Shown piece by piece: positions 27,721-35,623 of a DNA stretch of 64,000 nt; the stretch's first letter is position 1, and the number at the start of each line of letters is the position of its first letter. A program made the position numbers and the translations under genes. The notes beneath the pieces were generated by a model. It was not told the DNA's origin, ran no database searches, and worked only from the letters and a program-made list of their open reading frames with translations. The DNA is from Elusimicrobiales bacterium (GTDB lineage Bacteria; Elusimicrobiota; Elusimicrobia; Elusimicrobiales; UBA9959), in assembly GCA_028688015.1 (NCBI GenBank), contig JAQTZB010000007.1, positions 163,510-227,509 on the forward strand, given 5' to 3'.

Positions 27721-28761
27721 TCAATCCAGGTCAGCCCACCGAAGAAGCGAATCTTTTTTCAACTGCCGTGTGGCAGTTTTCCCCATCACTTCTTCGTAGT
27801 ACTTGGGAGCAATCCCTCGCCCAGGGCGTTTAACGGATATATTATGAGATGCCAAACGTTCCCCTTTATTAATATCTGCCTCCACAACAAGACTTTTTCT
27901 GTTATTCAGCCGGGTATTTTTTTCACCTTTTGCCGGACACTTAACTCCGCTCCCCAGCATTAATTCCACTTCACGGACCTGGCGGACAAGCTGAGACATT
28001 TCTGACGGATTAGCCGAAAGCATATGGTCAGGGCCGTCAGCCTTTTTATCGTATGTAAAGTGCTTTTCGATAACCCTGGCGCCCAAAGCGGCAGCGGCCA
28101 CGCAAGCCGTAATCCCGGTAGTATGATCGGAATACCCAACAGGAATTTCGGGGAATACTTTCATCATTGCCTTCATTGCCAGAAGGTTAACATCCTCAGG
28201 GTGGGTTGGATAACTGGTAACTGCATGCATCAAAACAAGGGGAGTGTTTCCCGTCTCCTGTATAGCGGCAACGGATTCGCACACCTCTTTCATTGTGCAC
28301 ATTCCGGTTGCCATATATATCGGCTTTCCTTGTTGCGCCAAGTATTTTAAAAAGGGGATATTAACCGCGTCATCAGAACCGATTTTATAAGCCTTAACCC
28401 CAAGCCGGTTCAACATTTGGACATCCTTCTGGTGGGAAGGTGTCGAGAACCACTCCATTTTTTTCGAACGTGCGTATTTTGCGATTCTGGCATGGATATC
28501 CGCACTGATTTCATATTTTTTAAACAACTCAAACTGAGATGTAACACCAGTGTTCTCCATGTCAAACATGGCCTTGCGGCTAGACAGTGTTTCCGCACTA
28601 TAAGTCTGAATCTTTACCGCATCGACACAGCACTCAACAGCGGAATCGATGAGTCGTGTTGCCTCCTTAAATGTCGTGAAGTTTCCACCTATTTCTGCGA
28701 TAATAAATACCCTATCATTACGCATAAACTTATTCGTGAATTTTGTTTTACGCAGTTTCAT
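27721..28761 (-). CDS. neuB: NeuB-type nonulosonic acid synthase
   Basis: This 346-residue TIM-barrel aldolase condenses phosphoenolpyruvate with a six-carbon sugar. Visible family features are IIAEIGGNF, VKIQTYSAETL, KIGSDDAVNIPFLKYLA, GYSDHTTGI and EKHFTYDKKADGPDH; a SAF domain closes the protein (ISVKRPGRGIAPKYYE). The family includes sialic, legionaminic and pseudaminic acid synthases, which cannot be separated by eye. The ATG at 28761 has GGTGG five bases before it; another ATG four codons upstream lacks such a site. Confidence 0.88.
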   Translation of the reverse strand: MKLRKTKFTNKFMRNDRVFIIAEIGGNFTTFKEATRLIDSAVECCVDAVKIQTYSAETLSSRKAMFDMENTGVTSQFELFKKYEISADIHARIAKYARSKKMEWFSTPSHQKDVQMLNRLGVKAYKIGSDDAVNIPFLKYLAQQGKPIYMATGMCTMKEVCESVAAIQETGNTPLVLMHAVTSYPTHPEDVNLLAMKAMMKVFPEIPVGYSDHTTGITACVAAAALGARVIEKHFTYDKKADGPDHMLSANPSEMSQLVRQVREVELMLGSGVKCPAKGEKNTRLNNRKSLVVEADINKGERLASHNISVKRPGRGIAPKYYEEVMGKTATRQLKKDSLLRWADLD

Positions 28762-28783
28762 ATAGTCCACCATACAGACAGAG

Positions 28784-29866
28784 TCACTCTCCGATGTTCT
28801 GCCTTCGGTTCACGTAATTCTTTACGACAAAACTCCGGCTGTTTACTGTCGCGATTTCGGTATCTTCGGTCTGCCGTGGCAGATAACACTTCCGGCAAAC
28901 AGGAAAAGCCTTAAACCCTTCCAGTTTCTTATGCTGCCGGCGTATTTCGGACAGTCTCTTCCCGTGCCAGATATCATATATTGTTTGGATATTGGCATCA
29001 CCGACCACAACTGAGTTCTCTTCGTCATTTGAGCACATCATGGCCAGACCATCCGCCCCGATGACAAGACGCTGATAGTGCTGGGGACACACAAAGTCTT
29101 TCTCCCACACTATTTCAGAATCGTTGCCCAAGTAGTCAATTAAAGGATTAAAAGCAACCAAATCAGAATACGGCGCAAAAGTGTTGTAGAATTTCTCGGG
29201 GTTTTTTTTGATTGCCGGCCATACCGACTGGACTTTAACAACTGGACGGAGTAGTTTGTGCCGGACCTTGAATCTGTGTATGGCCTTAATCTTCTTCAGG
29301 GTATCAAGAAACTTAAGCGGCCTACGAATAGACTCATACGTTTTCCCAACACCATCTATAGAGACCGTGATCCAATCAGCCCCAGCATCTGCCATTTTTT
29401 TAAAATTCTCTAAATTAAGAGTACTGGCATTTGTAAGAAAAGAAACTTCCCCCACACCTTTAGCCTTCGCATATGCGACACAATCTATAAAGCGAGGATG
29501 AAGCGTCGGCTCCCCACGCAGACTCAATCTAATTGCAGCGACCTTCCCACCTATTTCGCAGATAATCTGCTTAAATAGTGGAAATTCCATGAGTCGCACA
29601 TTAACGCGCTTTTTAAACTCTGGCGTTATCGTATAACACATCGGACAACGAAGGTTGCACACAGATGACAGTTCCAAGTCCAGAAGCAAGGGATATGAAG
29701 AAACAAATTGCCTCTTGGGATACGTCGCCCAGTTCTTCCGATAACGAAAATATCTCTTCTCCCACCCCGCACCACGGCGCGCCTCAAAAGCCGCTTCTCT
29801 TTCCGGAGTGTCAAGGCTGTAATTGCCCTTGTTAATAGGGATATTTCTCTGCAGTGTACGCGGCAT
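28784..29866 (-). CDS. Radical SAM protein with SPASM-like C-terminus
   Basis: The 360-residue protein binds a 4Fe-4S cluster through CNLRCPMC (Cys70, Cys74, Cys77) and has further Cys residues near 277 and 322-325 (CRKC) in the position of a SPASM auxiliary cluster. RLSLRGEPTLHPRF is the glycine-rich SAM-binding strand. Such enzymes occur in glycan clusters as dehydrogenases, epimerases or deoxygenases of sugars. The reaction cannot be predicted. It directly precedes neuB in the transcript. Confidence 0.82.
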   Translation of the reverse strand: MPRTLQRNIPINKGNYSLDTPEREAAFEARRGAGWEKRYFRYRKNWATYPKRQFVSSYPLLLDLELSSVCNLRCPMCYTITPEFKKRVNVRLMEFPLFKQIICEIGGKVAAIRLSLRGEPTLHPRFIDCVAYAKAKGVGEVSFLTNASTLNLENFKKMADAGADWITVSIDGVGKTYESIRRPLKFLDTLKKIKAIHRFKVRHKLLRPVVKVQSVWPAIKKNPEKFYNTFAPYSDLVAFNPLIDYLGNDSEIVWEKDFVCPQHYQRLVIGADGLAMMCSNDEENSVVVGDANIQTIYDIWHGKRLSEIRRQHKKLEGFKAFPVCRKCYLPRQTEDTEIATVNSRSFVVKNYVNRRQNIGE

Positions 29867-29895
29867 ATAATTAGACAGAACTCCTGTAGGTATCG

Positions 29896-30843
<948 letters not shown>

Positions 30844-30847
30844 TTAG

Positions 30848-32638
30848 CTACACCAGTTCCTTCTTCGCTTCCTTCTTATGGTGTTGCAAAGGTTTCTCGT
30901 GGTCTTCTTTATCCTCGGATGTATACGCGTAGTTATAGTTGTAGTTGTATTTGTATTTGTAGTAGCCATAGTAAGAATAAGACAGGCCACCGAACTTGGA
31001 CATGTTCACTACCGTGCCAAGGATTTTTATGCCGGCCGTAACCATGCGCTTGGTGCCGTTCTTTATAAGCGGCACACGTGTTTTACCGAAGCTGGTCACG
31101 TACACAGTGCTGGGGATATACTTACCCCACAACAGCGCGTCACTGATTGGGAACATTGGCGGACAGTCAATTATCACGCGGTCGTAACACTCACCGGCCC
31201 ACGCCAAAAAAGCGCTGAGGCGCGGGGTATTAAGCAACTCGGCCGGATTGGGCGGGCGCGGACCGCAGGTGAGGATGGAGAGATTCGGCACATCAGTCAC
31301 CTGCACCAGCGCCTTCAGTTCGTCCACATTTCGGCCGCCGGCCAGAAACTCACTAAGGCCCTTTGAGTTGGAAACGCGGAAGTTCTTATGTAGGTTAGAG
31401 CGGCGCAGGTCTCCGTCAACCAGCAATACTTTTTCCCCCGCCTGAGCAATGGCCACGGCGATATTGGAGCAAACATAACTCTTACCCTCTCCCTGCACCG
31501 TGCTGGTAACCATGAACGACTTACCCTTTTGTCCCACAATGGCAAAGTCTATCATGGTGCGCAGGTTGCGGACGGATTCGGCAATAAGTGAATGTTCCTG
31601 AAGCTGCAAGTGGCTATAAGCTGTTTGTTTCTTTGAGTAAGGCGTCATGGGAACAACACCCAGGAACGGCAACCCTAGTTTGTTCTCCACATCCTCTTGC
31701 GTGCGCACGGTCTGGTCTATAAACTCCACAAGAATAGCGCCAAAGAAACCCAGTACAAGACCGCCAATTAAGGACAGCAACATATTGAAAAGTTTGCGAG
31801 GCTTAATGGGTTTAAGCGGCGGCATAGCCGCGTCCACCAAGCGTATGTTATTGCCCATCAGCTGGCCGGAGAGGTCTATCTTCAAGCTCTGGATGATCTT
31901 GTCTGTCTCGGCGCGGATCTGGTCCTGCACGGCTTTCAGGTTGGCGGCAAGGGACACAACCTGCGGGTGCTTGGGCGTGTAGCGGCCGGTGGCCTCGGCC
32001 ACCTGGGACTGTAGTTTGGCTGACTCGCGCTTTAGGTCCTGTATCAGCACGTTGTTGACCACGGCGGGCAGGCTGTCGTAAACCGCGCGGGTACCGCTCT
32101 TCCCGCCCTGCAGGGCGGCCAGCACGTCCTTGCTGATGAATAGCTGGTTACTCAAGTTCTGCTCTATGTACACATTGGCCACCATGTTGGCTATCTGGGC
32201 GGCCAGCAGACGCTCGTAGGCGTCTACTTTTATATACACCAGGCGGCTGCGGGGCACCGGGGCGACGACAACGGGCTTCATCAGCTTGCGGTAGCCGTAA
32301 GGGTTGGAGTACTCCGGGTATTTGGCCAGGTTAAGGCGCTTGTGCACCTCTTTAAGGGTGGCTTCGCTCTTGAGCAGCTTGTACTGGGTCTGGTAGTAGT
32401 CGTCGTTGCCGCGCTCTACGGTGCCTACGCCCTGGTAAATAACGTTGTTGCCGCGCTCTTTCTCAATCACCAGCAAGGCCTGCGCCTGGTAGACGGGGCG
32501 GGTGTTAAAGGTTACCAAGGCCGTGACAATTATTACGGAGACCCAGACGCTGAGCACTATCCAGCGGCGGCGCATGAACATTTCTATGTAAGAGGAAAGG
32601 TCAAATTCCAGTTCTTTTTCGTTCTGATTGTCGGTCAT
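30848..32638 (-). CDS. wzc: Wzc-type polysaccharide co-polymerase and BY-kinase
   Basis: This 596-residue inner-membrane protein (start chosen at MTDNQNEKELEF) has a Wzz domain with membrane helices near 28-50 and 279-300, a long periplasmic coiled region between them, and a cytoplasmic tyrosine kinase: Walker A TVQGEGKS (about 379-386), Walker A' VLLVDGDLRRS, Walker B VIIDCPP. The C-terminus is a Tyr cluster (SYYGYYKYKYNYNYNYAY, about 551-577), the autophosphorylation tail. It controls chain length with Wza and Wzy. Its usual neighbour wza is 3.8 kb away across the accessory array. A small tyrosine phosphatase lies at 39035. Confidence 0.92.
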   Translation of the reverse strand: MTDNQNEKELEFDLSSYIEMFMRRRWIVLSVWVSVIIVTALVTFNTRPVYQAQALLVIEKERGNNVIYQGVGTVERGNDDYYQTQYKLLKSEATLKEVHKRLNLAKYPEYSNPYGYRKLMKPVVVAPVPRSRLVYIKVDAYERLLAAQIANMVANVYIEQNLSNQLFISKDVLAALQGGKSGTRAVYDSLPAVVNNVLIQDLKRESAKLQSQVAEATGRYTPKHPQVVSLAANLKAVQDQIRAETDKIIQSLKIDLSGQLMGNNIRLVDAAMPPLKPIKPRKLFNMLLSLIGGLVLGFFGAILVEFIDQTVRTQEDVENKLGLPFLGVVPMTPYSKKQTAYSHLQLQEHSLIAESVRNLRTMIDFAIVGQKGKSFMVTSTVQGEGKSYVCSNIAVAIAQAGEKVLLVDGDLRRSNLHKNFRVSNSKGLSEFLAGGRNVDELKALVQVTDVPNLSILTCGPRPPNPAELLNTPRLSAFLAWAGECYDRVIIDCPPMFPISDALLWGKYIPSTVYVTSFGKTRVPLIKNGTKRMVTAGIKILGTVVNMSKFGGLSYSYYGYYKYKYNYNYNYAYTSEDKEDHEKPLQHHKKEAKKELV

Positions 32639-32748
32639 GGTAACACCCTTAAGCTGGCCCGGCGGCCGTTTATGTAAATTATGCTGAAATAGTAAGCACA
32701 AATGCGGAGTTTGGCGGAAATAGCCGCTATTCCCCTAACGATATCCTT

Positions 32749-32757
32749 ATTATATCA
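32749..32757 (-). promoter_or_regulatory. Extended -10 promoter of wzc
   Basis: TGATATAAT on the minus strand matches the TGnTATAAT extended -10 fully; no good -35 is visible. It predicts a leader of about 100 bases before the wzc ATG. Confidence 0.45.
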
Positions 32758-32836
32758 ATTTGGGGAAACGGGGAGGAGTGATTTGGGATACAGAGGGGAC
32801 TTACTGGATCCGGCTTAGACCGGGAGGACGGAAGAC

Positions 32837-32861
32837 TTGAGGTCACAATTTGTGACCTCAA
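32837..32861. promoter_or_regulatory. 25-bp perfect palindrome upstream of ORF6N
   Basis: Two 12-bp arms (TTGAGGTCACAA and its complement) flank one central T. A closely related palindrome (TTGAGGTCGCA arms) lies inside the ORF6N reading frame at 33166-33194. Candidate operator for the ORF6N protein or another dimeric regulator. Confidence 0.55.
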
Positions 32862-32911
32862 ACGGAAACGTAGCAGCAAAAGCATAGAGGTCATAGAAGA
32901 GCGCCCCTTCA

Positions 32912-32946
32912 CGACAGGCCCTTGTCGGCAGCGTCTGCTAGGCTAT
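32912..32946 (+). promoter_or_regulatory. Shared upstream element, copy S2 (before ORF6N)
   Basis: CGACA-N6-TGTCG (32912-32927) followed by GTCTGCTAGGCTAT, with TGCTAGGCT reading as an extended -10. The ATG of the ORF6N gene follows after 23 bases containing GGGGAGG. Confidence 0.7.
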
Positions 32947-32969
32947 TTGGGGATATAGGGGAGGACGCC

Positions 32970-33506
32970 ATGACCAAAGACATTATTGCTGACGGGCAGA
33001 TAGAATCCCGGATACTTCTGATCCGCGGACATCGCGTGATTCTTGACTCGACGTTAGCCGGGATCTACGGGACGACGACGAAACGGCTGAATGAGCAGAT
33101 TCGGCGCAACGCAGAGCGCTTCCCTGCGGATTTTATGTTCCGCCTCACTTCAGAAGAGGCGCACAACTTGAGGTCGCATTTTGCGACCTCAAGTGGACAT
33201 GGCGGCCGAAGGCACACCCCCTACGCCTTTACAGAATATGGCGCCATACAGGCCGCGAACGTGGTCAGTTCGAAGGCAGCTATACAGGCGGGTATCGCCG
33301 TGGTGCGGGCTTTCGCGCGCCTGCGCAGCCTGGTTTCCGCGCATAAAGATTTGACCGCTAAACTGGCCAGACTAGAGGCCAGGGTCGGGGTGCACGACGA
33401 GGATATCAAGTCCGTTATCGAGGCTATCCGGCAGTTGGGCGAAGGGTTTACCCAGCCTGACGCGCACGCCGGGCCCAAAAAGCGCATAGGGTTCGACCCG
33501 GATTGA
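32970..33506 (+). CDS. ORF6N domain protein
   Basis: This 178-residue protein is started at the ATG behind GGGGAGG. Residues 10-95 form an ORF6N domain (ILLIRGHRVILDSTLAGIYG, then RFPADFMFRLT and YAFTEYGAI), a DNA-binding module found in phage and mobile-element proteins; the C-terminal part is helical and probably dimerises. The codons for residues about 66-75 (NLRSHFATSS) form a perfect palindrome. It is the first gene of the accessory array on the plus strand. Regulation of the array is plausible but unproven. Confidence 0.82.
   Translation: MTKDIIADGQIESRILLIRGHRVILDSTLAGIYGTTTKRLNEQIRRNAERFPADFMFRLTSEEAHNLRSHFATSSGHGGRRHTPYAFTEYGAIQAANVVSSKAAIQAGIAVVRAFARLRSLVSAHKDLTAKLARLEARVGVHDEDIKSVIEAIRQLGEGFTQPDAHAGPKKRIGFDPD
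33166..33194. repeat. Perfect palindrome inside the ORF6N frame
   Basis: Arms of 13 bp (ACTTGAGGTCGCA) around TTT. It shares TTGAGGTC-N-CA with the palindrome upstream of the gene at 32837-32861. Confidence 0.7.
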
Positions 33507-33508
33507 GT

Positions 33509-33531
33509 CTATCGAGGCTTTGCCTCGATAG
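33509..33531 (+). repeat. Hairpin H3 between ORF6N and DUF1016
   Basis: CTATCGAGGC-TTT-GCCTCGATAG, a perfect 10-bp stem three bases behind the ORF6N stop, without a T-tract. The same hairpin occurs at 34674 and 35552, each time just before an S element. Confidence 0.7.
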
Positions 33532-33537
33532 GCCAGG

Positions 33538-33572
33538 CGACAGGCCCTTGTCGGGATGGTCTGCTAGGCTAT
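33538..33572 (+). promoter_or_regulatory. Shared upstream element, copy S3 (before DUF1016)
   Basis: CGACA-N6-TGTCG (33538-33553) and GTCTGCTAGGCTATT; the DUF1016 ATG follows after 18 bases with GGGGGTGGG. Confidence 0.7.
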
Positions 33573-33590
33573 TAGTGCTGGGGGTGGGTT

Positions 33591-34673
33591 ATGGGAACCA
33601 AAAGACGGACCAAGGTGGTGGCGCCAGCCGAGGGCTTTAACGACGGGGCGGCGCCCGCGGTGCCTAACGCGGCCGGGGTGTTTGCTGACCTGCGGGGGCT
33701 TATTCACGCTGCGCGCCAGCGCGTGGCGGTTGCGGCTAACGCCGCGCAGACGCTGCTGTACTGGCACATAGGGCGGCGGCTGTTGAAGGAGAACCTGCAG
33801 GACGGGCGCGGGGCGTATGGGAAGAAGATTCTCGCGACAGTGTCGCGAGAATTGAGTGAAGAGTTCGGGAATGGATACAGTTATTCTCAACTTGTACGCA
33901 TGGTCCGCTTCGCCGATACCTTCCCAAATAAGGCAATTGTTGTAACACTGTTACAACAATTGGGCTGGAGCCATTTCCTCGCCTTGCTCCCCCTCAAAGA
34001 TCCGCTCGCCAGGGATTTTTACGCCGAGTTGTGCCGCCTGGAGCGCTGGGACGTGCGCACGCTGCGCAAGAAGATAGGCGGCATGCTGTACCAGCGTACG
34101 GCGCTGTCAAAACATCCCAGGAAGGTCATTACGGCGGAGCTCGGCGGCCTGCGCGCGGGGCGGGTAACGCCGGACACCGTTTTCCGCGACCCGTACTTCT
34201 TGGACTTCCTCGGCCTTAAAGGCGCCTACAGCGAGCGCGACCTGGAGAGCGCTATCCTGCGCGAGATGGAGGCCTTCCTTCTGGAGATGGGCGCCGGGTT
34301 CAGTTTTGTGGCGCGCCAGAAGCGCATGAGCGTGGGCCGCGACGACTTTCATCTCGACCTGCTTTTCTACCACCGCCACTTGCGCAGGCTGGTGGCCATA
34401 GAGCTTAAGCTGGAATCCTTTCAGCCGGCCCACGTGGGCCAGATGGAGTTCTACCTGCGCTGGCTGGACCGGCATGAGCGCGCGCCGGGCGAAGACGCGC
34501 CCATCGGGCTTATCCTGTGCGCCTCGGCCGACGTGGAGCAGGTGGAGCTCTGCCAGCTAAAAGACAAGCCGGTGCGCGTGAGCGAGTATTTCACGGAACT
34601 GCCCCCGGTGGAATTACTGCGCGCCCGCCTGCACGCGGCCATAGCACACGCCAGGAGAGCCGCGGACAGGTAG
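33591..34673 (+). CDS. DUF1016 / YhcG-type PD-(D/E)XK nuclease
   Basis: This 360-residue protein has the N-terminal helical DUF1016 domain (residues about 30-175; LLYWHIGRRLLKENLQ, YSYSQLVRMVRFAD, LGWSHFLALL) and a C-terminal PD-(D/E)XK nuclease domain (about 200-345) with the catalytic Asp and ELK in DDFHLDLLFYHRH and VAIELKLES. The family is widespread in accessory regions and has been linked to DNA processing and defence, but its role is not settled. Two perfect palindromes lie inside the frame. A truncated paralogue stands at 8252. All key residues appear intact, so it is probably active. Confidence 0.87.
   Translation: MGTKRRTKVVAPAEGFNDGAAPAVPNAAGVFADLRGLIHAARQRVAVAANAAQTLLYWHIGRRLLKENLQDGRGAYGKKILATVSRELSEEFGNGYSYSQLVRMVRFADTFPNKAIVVTLLQQLGWSHFLALLPLKDPLARDFYAELCRLERWDVRTLRKKIGGMLYQRTALSKHPRKVITAELGGLRAGRVTPDTVFRDPYFLDFLGLKGAYSERDLESAILREMEAFLLEMGAGFSFVARQKRMSVGRDDFHLDLLFYHRHLRRLVAIELKLESFQPAHVGQMEFYLRWLDRHERAPGEDAPIGLILCASADVEQVELCQLKDKPVRVSEYFTELPPVELLRARLHAAIAHARRAADR
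33828..33852. repeat. Palindrome 1 inside the DUF1016 frame
   Basis: 25 bp, two 12-bp arms (ATTCTCGCGACA) around G, encoding ILATVSRE. Confidence 0.75.
33934..33962. repeat. Palindrome 2 inside the DUF1016 frame
   Basis: 29 bp, two 14-bp arms (CAATTGTTGTAACA) around C, encoding AIVVTLLQQL just before GWSH. The truncated paralogue has a different palindrome (8338-8356) at the corresponding codons before AWAH. Confidence 0.75.
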
Positions 34674-34702
34674 CGCCTATCGAGGCTTCGCCTCGATAGG
34701 CG
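34674..34702 (+). repeat. Hairpin H4 behind DUF1016
   Basis: A perfect 13-bp stem (34674-34686 with 34690-34702, loop TTC) immediately after the stop codon. Its last bases overlap the start of S4. Confidence 0.75.
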
Positions 34703-34735
34703 ACAGGCGGTTGTCGGGACGGTCTGCTAGGCTAT
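34701..34735 (+). promoter_or_regulatory. Shared upstream element, copy S4 (before first DUF3800)
   Basis: CGACA-N6-TGTCG (34701-34716), then GTCTGCTAGGCTATT with the extended -10 TGCTAGGCT at 34725-34733. The DUF3800 ATG follows 13 bases later behind GGGGGCG. Confidence 0.7.
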
Positions 34736-34748
34736 TTGCGGGGGCGAT

Positions 34749-35393
34749 ATGCTTTATCTCTATCTCGACGAGAGCGGCGACCTGGGGTTCGACTTCGTTT
34801 CTGGGACGCCTAGTTTATTTTTCACCGTAGCGGTGCTCGCTATCAAGGGAGAGGAGCGCAACCGCGCGCTGCATAACGCCGTGCGTATGACTATCCGCAG
34901 AAAACTGCGGGGTCTGCATGGCAACGGCAATGCGGAACTGAAAGGAAGCCGGGACAGCCTGGAGATGAAGAAGTATTTTTATCAGTACGCGCGCGGGGTA
35001 GAGTTCAAGGTTTACGCCATGACCCTTGATAAACGCAAGGCGATACTGCACCTGCTCGCGGACAAAGAGAGGATCTACAATTATCTTGCGCGCTTGGTGC
35101 TTGAGCGCCTGAGTTTCTCCGACACCTGTGTCAGGGTAATTTTGACTGTGGATAAGAGCAAGACCAAGCGTGAAATAGAGAGGTTTAACAATTACGTCGT
35201 CGCACAAATAAAATCACGCCTTGACCCGAAGGTCCCGCTGGAAATCTACCACAGAACTTCCCATCAGGTTATGCAGCTTCAGGCCGCGGACATGTTTGCG
35301 TGGGGAATATTCCGCAAATACGAGAGGGGCGATACTGAATGGCTGGAGCTATTCAGGGAAAAAGTGGGTTTTGAGAGCGTCTGTCTGAAATAA
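34749..35393 (+). CDS. DUF3800 protein, copy 1
   Basis: The 214-residue protein has the RNase H-like DUF3800 pattern: YLDESGD at residues 5-11, AELKG near 62, an Asp in TVDKSK near 134 and LQAADMFAWGIFRKYERGD near 177-195. These acidic residues form the presumed metal site of the family, so nuclease activity is likely but not demonstrated. The first 17 residues equal those of copy 2, while the rest differs widely. The stop codon overlaps the end of a small RNA gene on the opposite strand. DUF3800 genes are known to sit near structured RNA motifs. Confidence 0.85.
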   Translation: MLYLYLDESGDLGFDFVSGTPSLFFTVAVLAIKGEERNRALHNAVRMTIRRKLRGLHGNGNAELKGSRDSLEMKKYFYQYARGVEFKVYAMTLDKRKAILHLLADKERIYNYLARLVLERLSFSDTCVRVILTVDKSKTKREIERFNNYVVAQIKSRLDPKVPLEIYHRTSHQVMQLQAADMFAWGIFRKYERGDTEWLELFREKVGFESVCLK

Positions 35394-35490
35394 AAAAGAA
35401 GAGCGTGCCTTGCAGGTTCAGCGCCCAGACTATGGCCCACCATCCGGAAGGGAACATCTGGAACAGTCTGCACGGACTTACCGCTCTTCT
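35391..35490 (-). ncRNA. Small structured RNA facing DUF3800 copy 1 (copy A)
   Basis: On the minus strand a consensus promoter (see 35496-35524) starts a transcript at about 35489-35491. The 5' and 3' ends pair (AGAAGAGCG with CGCTCTTCT, 35482-35490 and 35397-35405) and a run of six T follows, giving an RNA of about 100 bases with its own terminator. Inner helices: 35411-35415 with 35468-35472, and 35425-35429 (CCAGA) with 35457-35461 (TCTGG). In copy B the last helix is CTAGA/TCTAG, a compensatory change. It runs convergently into the DUF3800 gene. Confidence 0.75.
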
Positions 35491-35495
35491 CAAAT

Positions 35496-35524
35496 ATTAT
35501 ACAGCCCCCCCCTGGTTTTGTCAA
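35496..35524 (-). promoter_or_regulatory. Consensus sigma-70 promoter of RNA copy A
   Basis: TTGACA (35519-35524), 17 bases including a run of eight G, TATAAT (35496-35501), read on the minus strand. All twelve consensus positions match. The 54 bases 35492-35545 are identical to 36368-36421. Confidence 0.85.
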
Positions 35525-35551
35525 TGAGAGGAAGGCGAAATGGGGGCAGTT

Positions 35552-35574
35552 CTATCGAGGCTTCGCCTCGATAG
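35552..35574 (+). repeat. Hairpin H5 before S5
   Basis: CTATCGAGGC-TTC-GCCTCGATAG, perfect 10-bp stem, third copy of the hairpin that precedes S elements. Confidence 0.7.
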
Positions 35575-35575
35575 G

Positions 35576-35610
35576 CGACAGGCGGTTGTCGGGAGCGTCT
35601 GCTAGGATAT
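35576..35610 (+). promoter_or_regulatory. Shared upstream element, copy S5 (before second DUF3800)
   Basis: CGACA-N6-TGTCG (35576-35591) then GTCTGCTAGGATATT; the extended -10 here reads TGCTAGGAT. The ATG follows 13 bases later. Confidence 0.7.
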
Positions 35611-35623
35611 TGCCGGGGGCTAT

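Larger units (their letters stand above)
32639..32969. other. 331-bp intergenic region between wzc and the ORF6N gene
   Basis: The region between the divergent wzc and ORF6N genes holds the wzc extended -10 promoter (32749-32757), a 25-bp palindrome (32837-32861) and the shared element S2 (32912-32946). I see no coding frame or RNA gene in the rest. Confidence 0.7.

Noticed and set aside
35391..35490. Plain terminator for the DUF3800 gene
   Set aside because: On the plus strand the stem is followed by CAAATATT, not a T-tract; the T-run is on the minus strand, where the consensus promoter also lies, so an RNA gene explains it better.
33509..35574. CRISPR-like repeats
   Set aside because: The repeated units are about 1 kb apart with genes between them; no short spacers and no cas genes.
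32912..35610. Integron gene cassettes
   Set aside because: Genes are separated by a repeated site, but the site lies upstream of genes, lacks the RYYYAAC/GTTRRRY cores of attC, and no integrase is present.
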